From Candidatus Margulisiibacteriota bacterium (GTDB taxonomy: Bacteria > Margulisbacteria > WOR-1 > O2-12-FULL-45-9 > XYB2-FULL-48-7), in NCBI GenBank assembly GCA_018822365.1, contig JAHJKL010000074.1:1-38588 (forward strand): a DNA stretch of 38,588 nt, written 5' to 3'. Under the pieces are notes generated by a model. That model made no database searches. It had not been told where the DNA came from and worked only from the letters and a program-made list of their open reading frames with translations. Shown one piece after another: positions 24,986 to 31,405 of this stretch (positions are counted from its first letter, which is position 1; the number at the start of each line of letters is the position of its first letter). Position numbers and translations under genes: made by a program.

Positions 24986-25006
24986 ACAAAGATGCAAACA
25001 AAGATG
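24983..25006. repeat. 12-bp tandem direct repeat in the divergent promoter region
   Basis: CAAACAAAGATG occurs twice without a gap (24983-24994, 24995-25006). It overlaps the -35 of the leftward promoter and ends 12 bp before the -35 of the rightward one, a position suited to a dimeric regulator. It could also be a chance duplication. Confidence 0.6.
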
Positions 25007-25018
25007 CTATTTTGCCGC

Positions 25019-25046
25019 TTGTATTTACCGGTCGAGATGCTAAAAT
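25019..25046 (+). promoter_or_regulatory. Minor pilin operon promoter, nearly leaderless
   Basis: TTGTAT (25019-25024), 16 bp, TAAAAT (25041-25046) with an extended TG before it. The -10 box ends 9 bp before the ATG at 25056, predicting a leader of about 3 nt with no Shine-Dalgarno. Confidence 0.6.
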
Positions 25047-25055
25047 TCGTGCTAA

Positions 25056-25574
25056 ATGAAATTACAGTGCCCAGAGCGCCTCTGTCGAGCCGGATTCACG
25101 ATGATTGAACTGATCATTGCCATGGTCGTAATGGTGATCGTTGCCTCTTACACTTTTATTTCTATAACTCCTTACCGCGGGGTCAAGCTCGACGCGGCCG
25201 CCAAAAAAGTCGCTTTTGACCTCTCCTACGCCAGGAACATGGCGCTGGTCATGACCGAATGGTATGGCGTAACTTTTGAAGCGGCGCCAAACAATTCATA
25301 TACGATCTACAAAACTGATGGGACGACTGATTCCATAATCGCCGATCCGGCCGGAGGTCCGTTCAGCGTTAATCTTGCCCGGATATTTAATGGCGTTGAG
25401 ATCTCGGCGGTAAATATTGTTGGAGGAAAAAAAGTGGAGTTTGATCCCCTGGGGGCTCCTTACGTTGATAAAGGAGGAGCCGCGGTTTCTCCTGAAGCGG
25501 CCATCACCTTAAGCTACCAGGGGAGGAGTAAAAGTATTTACATTACGCCAGGCACCGGGAGGATTCACAACTGA
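25056..25574 (+). CDS. GspH/FimT-like minor pilin
   Basis: A 172-residue prepilin with leader MKLQCPERLCRAG and processed start FTMIELIIAMVVMVIVASYTFI (Glu5 present). The following region (KVAFDLSYARNMALVMTEWYGVTFE) is typical of GspH/FimT-like minor pilins, where an alpha helix leads into a beta-rich head. The mature head ends SKSIYITPGTGRIHN. Minor pilins of this type join a small tip or priming complex that starts pilus assembly. It is the first of four pilin-like genes in one operon; its TGA overlaps the next ATG by one base (TGATG). No disulfide-forming Cys pair is present in the head. Confidence 0.85.
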   Translation: MKLQCPERLCRAGFTMIELIIAMVVMVIVASYTFISITPYRGVKLDAAAKKVAFDLSYARNMALVMTEWYGVTFEAAPNNSYTIYKTDGTTDSIIADPAGGPFSVNLARIFNGVEISAVNIVGGKKVEFDPLGAPYVDKGGAAVSPEAAITLSYQGRSKSIYITPGTGRIHN

Positions 25575-25957
25575 TGAGAAAAGGGTTTTCCTTGATTGAA
25601 CTGGTCATCGCCGTTGCCATCCTGGGAATTGTTATGTATTCTCTGATCACGATCTACATCACCACCGGGCTAAAAGGCTCCACCGCCGAGATCTACACCA
25701 TTGCTCAATATCTGGCGGCGGAAAAAATGGAACAGACACTGGGAGGGTCATTTGAACTGGCCGTTAACCAGGCGCAGACCAATTTTACCGGAGACCTTGC
25801 CCAATACTCGTTTCAGATTAACTTCAACTATACCACTCCCGCGGATTTTAACGCCAGCGTCGCCGGACCGACCGATTATAAAAAAGTCGCCGTTTTGATC
25901 CGTCATCCCAGGCTGGGGAGCCCGCTTGAGCTCGCGGTAATCAGGGCGAATTATTAA
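25574..25957 (+). CDS. GspI/PilV-like minor pilin
   Basis: A 127-residue prepilin with a very short leader, MRKG, then FSLIELVIAVAILGIVMYSLITIY (Glu5 present). It is followed by TAQYLAAEKMEQTLGG-like sequence (here TIAQYLAAEKMEQ), the (A)xxKMEQ element typical of GspI and PilV-like proteins. The small head ends with VAVLIRHPRLGSPLELAVIRANY. It is likely a tip-complex subunit paired with the GspH-, GspJ- and PilX-like products encoded next to it. The start overlaps the upstream stop, and 1 bp separates its stop from the next gene. Confidence 0.83.
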   Translation: MRKGFSLIELVIAVAILGIVMYSLITIYITTGLKGSTAEIYTIAQYLAAEKMEQTLGGSFELAVNQAQTNFTGDLAQYSFQINFNYTTPADFNASVAGPTDYKKVAVLIRHPRLGSPLELAVIRANY

Positions 25958-25958
25958 T

Positions 25959-26438
25959 ATGAAAAAAGGTTTTTCCCTGATTGAAAGCATTCTCGTCATA
26001 ACTCTTCTCGGCCTGATGTTTTCCGGGATAGCGATCTTCATTCAGGAAAGTCTCAACTCCTGGCTCTTTTTCAGCGCGCAAAAAGAACTGCTTTCTGAAG
26101 CGACCGGAGCGATGAACCGAATGACGCGGGAACTACGGATTGCCGATAAGAACGTAAGCATTATTGTCCACACTCCGACGCAGGTGACCATTCGCGATAA
26201 GCTTGGTCATGAGATCTCTTTCGCGCAGGACGGCTCTTCCCTGAAGAGGAATGGCGTTATCCTTGCCGGGAACCTGGCCGATCCAGGCGGACTCTCTCTC
26301 CGCTACTTGAGAGACGACGGGACTGACGATCCAAACATGAGTAATGTCTCATCCATTTGGATCCGCCTGACACTGGTCAAGGAAAACAGCAAGGTCGCGC
26401 TCGAATCATCGGCGGCAATAAGGATAAAAAATCTATGA
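25959..26438 (+). CDS. GspJ/PilW-like minor pilin
   Basis: A 159-residue prepilin: leader MKKG, then FSLIESILVITLLGLMFSGIAIFI (Glu5 present). The segment LLSEATGAMNRMTRELRIADKN is the long helix that marks GspJ/PilW-like subunits, followed by VTIRDKLGHEISFAQDGSSLKRNG, a beta hairpin pattern common in this group. Third gene of the minor pilin operon. Its TGA overlaps the next ATG (ATGA), which fits equimolar synthesis of a tip complex. Confidence 0.83.
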   Translation: MKKGFSLIESILVITLLGLMFSGIAIFIQESLNSWLFFSAQKELLSEATGAMNRMTRELRIADKNVSIIVHTPTQVTIRDKLGHEISFAQDGSSLKRNGVILAGNLADPGGLSLRYLRDDGTDDPNMSNVSSIWIRLTLVKENSKVALESSAAIRIKNL

Positions 26439-27718
26439 ATAGAAAGGGGGTAACGCTGGTCGCGGTAGTATTTATCATTTTAGCGTTAACCATGCTGGTC
26501 ATTTCGTTGAGTTCACTCTTTTTTTCCGGAAGTTCCCTGGCGGTCAGGGGCTATTCCTCCCTTAGAACTTTTTATATCGCCAACGCCGGTCAGGAATATT
26601 ATTTAAAGCTATTGGGAGAAGACCAGGACTGGTCAACCCCCCCCTCCTCGGAAACAAAGGCTTTTAACGGCGGCTTCTTTTCGATCGGCACCTCCAGCGC
26701 CTCAAAAGACTCGATCGTGGTAACCGTCACCGGGGTCTTAACCACGGAAGGAATAGCGTATATCCGGGTCATTAGACCGACCATCAATCGGACCGGAGGA
26801 GGAGGCCTGCCGTTCAACTTTGATTACGCCCAATATTCAGGGAGCGGCGGCGGCGCGACCTTGATCATTTCAGGCAACGCCAGGATTTACGGTGATTATT
26901 ATTACAATGGCCCGATCTCGATGCGAAATTCCGCCCAACAGCTTGACGGCACGATTTACAGCACCAGCATCGCTCTTTCTGGTACGGCCGGCTACGCTTC
27001 GTGGGAGGCGAGTCCGCCGATTGATCTGCCGACCTGGGACAATTCGCATTATGACGGCATTCTGGCTTTGACCAATGTCAGCGCCGGCAGTTCTTTGAAC
27101 CTGGGCTGGGGAGATATTTTAAACCTTAACGGGAACACTCTATATTACCGGAATGTCACGATCGGCTCGGGAGCGACCGTTAACGGCCCGGGGACTTTGG
27201 TCTCAACCGGCAAACCGAGCGGGAACGGAGATATTATTATCAACTACGGCGCGGGGATTGGCGGCGGGATTAGATTCGTCGCTAATCGCTATTTCACCTG
27301 TCAGGGGGGCTCGAGCATAACGGTCAGCTTTGAAGCTTACTCAAAAAGCGGCACCAGGATATATAACGGCTTGACGGTCCCGTCCGGCTCCATTCTTTAT
27401 TCTTCCTACAACGGCAATGGAGCTCTCAACCTTCAAGGGAATATTACCGCCACCATGCTTGCTCCTTACGGGCGAATCAATACCAGCGGCGGCTGGACTA
27501 TCCGGGGGCTCTTATATTGCACCCGTCTTGTTCCCGGCTCTTCCGGCACGATTCGGGGAGCGATTGTCAGCCAGACCACTTCGACTTTGGGTGGTTCGCT
27601 CGCGTTATACTATGATGAAGCTTATTTACCGACTTTGGTAATCGGCCTTGGTGGATCCGGGACCGGAGAAGGGGGAGTCGGCAGTTGGGAAGCGGCCGAC
27701 TGGCTGGAAATTTACTAA
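26435..27718 (+). CDS. PilX/GspK-like pilin with a long beta-rich domain
   Basis: A 427-residue protein with a pilin-like N-terminus MNRKG|VTLVAVVFIILALTMLVISL. Mature position 5 is Ala, not Glu; loss of Glu5 is characteristic of GspK and many PilX proteins that cap the tip. SLRTFYIANAGQEYYLKLL matches the PilX-N helix (the A-xAGxE element). From about residue 130 the protein is rich in Gly, Ser and short beta repeats (ISGNARIYGDYYYNG, TLYYRNVTIGSGATVNGPGTLVS), suggesting a right-handed beta-helix or similar adhesive head that normal PilX lacks. The ATG at 26435 (ATGA overlap) is used instead of an upstream ATG at 26357. Role: probable large tip subunit. Confidence 0.78.
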   Translation: MNRKGVTLVAVVFIILALTMLVISLSSLFFSGSSLAVRGYSSLRTFYIANAGQEYYLKLLGEDQDWSTPPSSETKAFNGGFFSIGTSSASKDSIVVTVTGVLTTEGIAYIRVIRPTINRTGGGGLPFNFDYAQYSGSGGGATLIISGNARIYGDYYYNGPISMRNSAQQLDGTIYSTSIALSGTAGYASWEASPPIDLPTWDNSHYDGILALTNVSAGSSLNLGWGDILNLNGNTLYYRNVTIGSGATVNGPGTLVSTGKPSGNGDIIINYGAGIGGGIRFVANRYFTCQGGSSITVSFEAYSKSGTRIYNGLTVPSGSILYSSYNGNGALNLQGNITATMLAPYGRINTSGGWTIRGLLYCTRLVPGSSGTIRGAIVSQTTSTLGGSLALYYDEAYLPTLVIGLGGSGTGEGGVGSWEAADWLEIY

Positions 27719-27733
27719 GTAAGAAATATCTAC

Positions 27734-27762
27734 TTGTTAAATCTTAATGGTTCTAATAAAAT
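27734..27762 (+). promoter_or_regulatory. Promoter of the CHASE4 protein gene
   Basis: TTGTTA (27734-27739), 17 bp, TAAAAT (27757-27762). The ATG at 27778 is 15 bp further on, so a leader of about 8 nt with a GGTGA motif is predicted. A tandem transcript from the pilin operon is also possible. Confidence 0.5.
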
Positions 27763-27777
27763 ACATCCGGTGAAAAA

Positions 27778-28824
27778 ATGAGTATAAAAAACAAAGTTAT
27801 TTTAACCGTTGTCTTTGCGTTTTTTTTCTTTTACTTCGCGACCGATCTGGTCGCCAATAAGACTGTCTTTGACCGATTCACCAAACTGGAGCGGGATTAC
27901 GCCCTCAATGATATTGGGCGGATACTGTACATTATTAACGACACTTACGCGCAATTTGGTGAAATCATTAAAGACTGGGCGCTTTGGGATGATACATATG
28001 AATTTGCCGCCAGTGGTAGCCGCGCGTATGTCAGGTCGAATCTCTCTTTGGGAACCTACCAGTCCCTTAATCTTGATTTCATGCTGTTCTGCGATAATGG
28101 AGGAAAACCCCTCTACGCCATGGAGGTCGGCGCTGATGGCAAGCTGAAACCGCTTCCGGCGGAAAAGGTAAATGACCTGGTCAAAAAATTCCTATGCTCG
28201 CCGGAGGAATCGCATAAACAGGGGGTTTCCCTCCTTCCAGGGGGGGCGTTTTTTGTGGTATCGAACCAGATCTTGAGAAGCGATGGGAGTGGGCCCGGCC
28301 GCGGCACGTTGGTTATGGGCCGATCGCTGGGATCGGATTTAATCAACCGTTTGATATCTATTACTCATCTTTTTACGAGCGTTCATCTTCTAAACGACCC
28401 TTCGCTTGCCCCGGAAATTGCGGCTGTGCTTCCTGAATTGGGCAGATCGCCGATCTTCCTAAAAGCGCCTAACAAAGATAAACTGATTGGTTATTTGCTT
28501 ATTAACGACATTTCAAGAAAACCCGCTGTTGTTTTTCAGGTTGAGATCCCCAGAATATTAAACTTTCAAGCGGAAATGTTTTCCGGACTCCTTTCTTTGG
28601 TCCGGCTGGGGGCTTTTTTTCTATGCGGGTTGGCGGTTCTACTGCTTATCCAGAGGTTTGTTGTTTTACCGGCCAGCGAGACCAATAGTATTTTGGATGA
28701 GATAAAAACCAGGTGTCAGATAAAAATCAACGGGGGAAAGCCGTTAATCGATGAAATCGCCCGGATAAAAAAATCAGCGGCAACGATTCTCGATGAGCTC
28801 AAAATCCGATCCCCTGATAAATAA
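27778..28824 (+). CDS. CHASE4-domain membrane sensor without output domain
   Basis: A 348-residue protein with an N-terminal membrane helix (residues 6-26), a periplasmic sensor, and a second helix (about 272-296, LVRLGAFFLCGLAVLLLIQRFVVLP). The sensor carries the CHASE4 signature: an early helix KLERDYALNDIGRILYIINDTYAQFGEIIKDWALWDDTYEF, then NLSLGTYQSLNLDFMLFCDNGGKPLYA. The cytoplasmic tail is only about 50 residues (SILDEIKTRCQIKINGGKPLIDEIARIKKSAATILDELK), helical, with no kinase, GGDEF or methyl-accepting domain. The stop is clean and the next gene converges, so either the protein is natively short and signals through a partner, or it has lost its output domain. It follows the minor pilin operon by 59 bp. 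Confidence 0.78.
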   Translation: MSIKNKVILTVVFAFFFFYFATDLVANKTVFDRFTKLERDYALNDIGRILYIINDTYAQFGEIIKDWALWDDTYEFAASGSRAYVRSNLSLGTYQSLNLDFMLFCDNGGKPLYAMEVGADGKLKPLPAEKVNDLVKKFLCSPEESHKQGVSLLPGGAFFVVSNQILRSDGSGPGRGTLVMGRSLGSDLINRLISITHLFTSVHLLNDPSLAPEIAAVLPELGRSPIFLKAPNKDKLIGYLLINDISRKPAVVFQVEIPRILNFQAEMFSGLLSLVRLGAFFLCGLAVLLLIQRFVVLPASETNSILDEIKTRCQIKINGGKPLIDEIARIKKSAATILDELKIRSPDK

Positions 28825-28847
28825 CCACGATGGTGTAATAAGCTTGA

Positions 28848-29672
28848 CTAAGGCAAAGTTGTAAAGGAAAGAATCGCGCCGGATATAATCACCGATGGTA
28901 AGCCATACCTCAATCGCGCCTGGAAATAATAAGTCCGGCCCCTGGATAGCCCTGTAATATACCGCGAGTAATTTCCCGCGCCATTTTGTGTTGACCAGGA
29001 GGTGATTGTCCAGGCCATGGAATCCGACCGCCGGTAATTGAAGCTGACCTGACCGGTTTTATAACTGCTAAAATCGTAAGCCATATTCAAATTTGCCGAT
29101 GTTCTTCCTATGCCTGTCGCCGGCAGGGTTTTTACCGACGGCTTTCCCAGGGTTGTAGTCGTGGTGCTTGTGGTAGTGGTGGTCGTCGTTGTTGTTGTCG
29201 TTGTCGTTGTCGTTGTCGTAGTAGTAGTAGTAGTTGTTGTTGTTGTTGTGGGTGAAGGAGCAGTCCCAACTAGCCAAAAGAGGCCGGAATTAGCCGCTTG
29301 ATATTCATAAACATTGCCTGAAGAGACGCATTCCCAACTGTTTGCCCCTATCTTATACCAATTGCTTGAGACCGCTTGAGTTAAAACCACATCAAAGAAT
29401 GGATTGTTCGGAGAGGCGTACGAATCGACCGGGGCTGAATCGAGTTGTGGTGGGAAGTTTACCATATTCCCTCTGTCCGGATCCAAATAGTAGAGCATTA
29501 TCCCGGTCTTCACCGCTTCCACGGAGCTTTTTTCCACACTATTATTGGCGGCTGGGGCTAAATCGCGGAAAACGGCGCTGGCGATCATTGCCACAATTCC
29601 AAGTATGAACATCGTGAACATGATCTCGATAAAAGAAAAACCCGGTCTTTTATTATTAAGACTATTAAGCAT
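28848..29672 (-). CDS. Type IV prepilin with poly-Thr linker and fibronectin III-like domain
   Basis: A 274-residue prepilin. Leader MLNSLNNKRPG is followed by FSFIEIMFTMFILGIVAMIAS (Glu5 present). A pilin core to about residue 140 is homologous to the product of 12400-12798. A linker of 27 Thr, one Ser and 5 Thr (codons 29249-29151) then leads to a C-terminal fibronectin III-like domain (VKTLPATGIGRTSANLNM, YSRYITGLSRGRTYYFQARL, ILSFTTLP). The Thr run is an obvious target for O-glycosylation, and glycosyltransferase genes lie on both sides. The protein looks like a pilin displaying a separate binding domain. A TTTACT-N16-TATAAT promoter lies upstream. It is transcribed as a single gene, converging on the CHASE4 gene. 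Confidence 0.86.
   Translation of the reverse strand: MLNSLNNKRPGFSFIEIMFTMFILGIVAMIASAVFRDLAPAANNSVEKSSVEAVKTGIMLYYLDPDRGNMVNFPPQLDSAPVDSYASPNNPFFDVVLTQAVSSNWYKIGANSWECVSSGNVYEYQAANSGLFWLVGTAPSPTTTTTTTTTTTTTTTTTTTTTTTTTTTSTTTTTLGKPSVKTLPATGIGRTSANLNMAYDFSSYKTGQVSFNYRRSDSMAWTITSWSTQNGAGNYSRYITGLSRGRTYYFQARLRYGLPSVIISGAILSFTTLP
29151..29249 (-). repeat. Thr-codon (ACN) microsatellite-like tract in the pilin gene
   Basis: Thirty-three consecutive codons encode 27 Thr, Ser and 5 Thr. Blocks of one codon occur (five ACA, then five ACT, then alternating ACG/ACA), the pattern left by slippage in multiples of three. Length may vary between cells without shifting the frame. Confidence 0.9.
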
Positions 29673-29689
29673 GAAATTTTATCCAGCCA

Positions 29690-29717
29690 ATTATATCACG
29701 GGAAAATAGACAGTAAA
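29690..29717 (-). promoter_or_regulatory. Promoter of the poly-Thr pilin gene
   Basis: Minus-strand TTTACT (29717-29712), 16 bp, TATAAT (29695-29690). The ATG at 29672 is 17 bp downstream, giving a leader of about 10 nt. The -35 is overlapped by a 9-bp direct repeat. Confidence 0.6.
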
Positions 29718-29723
29718 TAGACA
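29704..29723. repeat. AAATAGACA direct repeat overlapping the pilin -35 box
   Basis: AAATAGACA occurs at 29704-29712 and 29715-29723, an 11-bp period (one helix turn), covering the -35 hexamer. This is a plausible operator for a regulator of pilin expression. It is short enough to arise by chance. Confidence 0.45.
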
Positions 29724-29725
29724 AT

Positions 29726-29755
29726 GATAACCCGCGGCTAAACGTCGCGGTTATC
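29726..29755 (-). terminator. Hairpin at the end of the glyQ-to-GT2 gene run
   Basis: GATAACCCGCG (29726-29736) pairs with CGCGGTTATC (29746-29755) around a 9-nt loop, with one bulged C. It begins within the stop codon of the last GT2 gene. In the transcribed direction it is followed by ATTGTCTATTT, only moderately U-rich, so termination strength is uncertain. Confidence 0.5.
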
Positions 29756-30473
29756 AAGCTCTATCTCGGTTCTTGGGTTTTAAGACATGCTTGACGCAGG
29801 CCCAGAGGGTTGCCAGGCCGTAGATCAGACTCCGGCGAAAATTGATCTCCGAAGCTTCGGGGAAATAGCGGCAGGGGACAGCAATTTCTCCGGCCGGAAG
29901 ATTAAGGGCGGCCACTCCGGCCAGGAGTTCTGTGTCAAAAACAAAATCGTTTGAAAACCGTTCGATCGGGAGGCTGGTCAGGACCTTGCGGCTGTAGGCC
30001 CGGAATCCGGAGTGGTATTCGGAAAGATGGAGACGAAAGGTGAATTCTTCAATGAACGAAAGGAAACGATTGGAAATATATTTATAAAGCGGCATCCCCC
30101 CGGCCAGGGTTCCGTCTTTTCCTCCCAGCAGGCGCGACCCCATCATTAGATCTTTTTCTCCTCGCAAAATGGGGGCGACCAGCGCCGGGATTTTGGTCGC
30201 GTCGTATTGCCAGTCGGGGTGGAGCATCACCACGACATCGGCGCCGCGGGCGAGCGCTTCCCGGTAAAGCATTTTCTGGTTGCCGCCGTAGCCGGAGTTC
30301 CGTTCGGTCTTTAAGACCCGCAGGCCGAGGCGTTTGGCGATCTCAACCGTCCGGTCGGTCGAGCAATCGTCGCCAAGAACGATATCGGAGACCGAGCCGG
30401 CCGGGATATCACGATAAGTTTTTTCGATAGTTTTAGCGGCGTTATAGGCTGGCATAACGACAATAATCTTCAC
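29754..30473 (-). CDS. Family 2 glycosyltransferase (polyprenyl-phosphate sugar synthase-like)
   Basis: A 239-residue GT-A fold enzyme with no C-terminal membrane helices. IVVMPAYNAAKTIEKTY opens the nucleotide-sugar fold, DDCSTDRTVEIAKRLG and NSGYGGNQKMLYREALARG bind the nucleotide, and the metal site is in VVMLHPDWQYDATKIPAL (HPD in place of the common DAD). GSRLLGG and YHSGFRAYSRKVL are conserved in this group. The start is GTG at 30473, in a GTGA overlap with the previous stop; no better start exists. It is the last gene of the run beginning with glyQ, ending at a hairpin. It probably charges a polyprenyl phosphate or extends a lipid-linked glycan; substrate unknown. Confidence 0.85.
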   Translation of the reverse strand: MKIIVVMPAYNAAKTIEKTYRDIPAGSVSDIVLGDDCSTDRTVEIAKRLGLRVLKTERNSGYGGNQKMLYREALARGADVVVMLHPDWQYDATKIPALVAPILRGEKDLMMGSRLLGGKDGTLAGGMPLYKYISNRFLSFIEEFTFRLHLSEYHSGFRAYSRKVLTSLPIERFSNDFVFDTELLAGVAALNLPAGEIAVPCRYFPEASEINFRRSLIYGLATLWACVKHVLKPKNRDRA

Positions 30474-31405
30474 TGCCCGATCCTTTCTCTGACAATATAA
30501 AGGGGGCGCTGTTTGGCTTCCTCATAGATCCGGCCGATATATTCGCCAATTAGGCCAAGGAAGGCGAGCTGAAGACCGCCGATAAAAAGAAGGGCCCCCA
30601 GGACGGAGGCCCAACCTTCAATTGCCCGGTCGGTGAAAAAGCGGATGTAAAGGGTGTAGCCCAAATAAATAAAGCTGGCCGCGGCAACCAGCAGGCCAAG
30701 CGCGGCGGCGAGCCGCAGTGGGAGGACGGAAAAGGAAAAGATCCCGTCCAGAGAAAAGGCGGCCATTTTCCGGAGGGAGTATTTGCTTTTACCGGATGGC
30801 CGTTTGTCGACACGGTATTCGATGAACTCCTGGCGGAAACCGAGCCAGTTGACCAGCCCCCGCAGGAAACGGGCTTGTTCCCTGAACCCCTTGAGAGAAT
30901 CGGCCGCTTTCCGGCCTAGCAGGCGGAAATCGGCGGCGCCGGCCGGTAAGGTTAGTCCGCTGAACAGATTGATCAGCCGGTAAAAAACTCTGGCGGTCAG
31001 CCGTTTAAATAAATTTCCGTTCCCGGTTTCATGTCTGATAGTATTGACGATCTCGGCGCCGCCGCGCCATTTTTCAATCAGCCTGGGGAGTAATTCCGGC
31101 GGATGCTGAAGGTCGGCGTCCATCATAATAATCGCGTCACCCATTGCCAGATCAAGCCCCGCGGTCAAGGCGGCCATCTGGCCGAAGTTGCGGGAAAAAC
31201 GGAGTGCTTTGATCCGGGGTTCTGATCGGGCCGCTTCGCTGATCAGCCGCCACGAATCATCGCGGCTCCCGTCATCGATTAGAATAAGCTCGTAATCATT
31301 GGTCAGCGGACGAAGAACAGCGGCCAATCTGGAAAAGAGTTCCGGAAGATTTCCCGCCTCGTCGCAGACCGGCAGAACTATTGATAGCTCAACCTTTTTT
31401 ACCAT
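30470..31405 (-). CDS. Family 2 glycosyltransferase with two C-terminal membrane helices (GtrB/ArnC-like)
   Basis: A 311-residue polyprenyl-phosphate glycosyltransferase. LSIVLPVCDEAGNLPELFSRL opens the GT-A domain, DDGSRDDSW and FSRNFGQMAALTAGLDLA bind the nucleotide sugar, and the DXD motif is in IIMMDADLQHPPELLPRL. KRPSGKSKYSLRKMAAFSLDGIFSFS precedes two membrane helices (about residues 232-255 and 268-292), as in GtrB and ArnC. It should transfer a sugar from a nucleotide donor to undecaprenyl-type phosphate on the inner face of the cytoplasmic membrane. The ATG at 31405 overlaps the end of the large membrane protein gene by 17 bp, which may use the product. Confidence 0.9.
   Translation of the reverse strand: MVKKVELSIVLPVCDEAGNLPELFSRLAAVLRPLTNDYELILIDDGSRDDSWRLISEAARSEPRIKALRFSRNFGQMAALTAGLDLAMGDAIIMMDADLQHPPELLPRLIEKWRGGAEIVNTIRHETGNGNLFKRLTARVFYRLINLFSGLTLPAGAADFRLLGRKAADSLKGFREQARFLRGLVNWLGFRQEFIEYRVDKRPSGKSKYSLRKMAAFSLDGIFSFSVLPLRLAAALGLLVAAASFIYLGYTLYIRFFTDRAIEGWASVLGALLFIGGLQLAFLGLIGEYIGRIYEEAKQRPLYIVRERIGQ

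Noticed and set aside
29151-29249. Possible CRISPR-like or satellite array
   Set aside because: There are no spacers; it is a 3-bp periodic coding tract.
29110-29301. Poly-Val frame on the plus strand
   Set aside because: It is the complement of the Thr-codon tract in the pilin gene.
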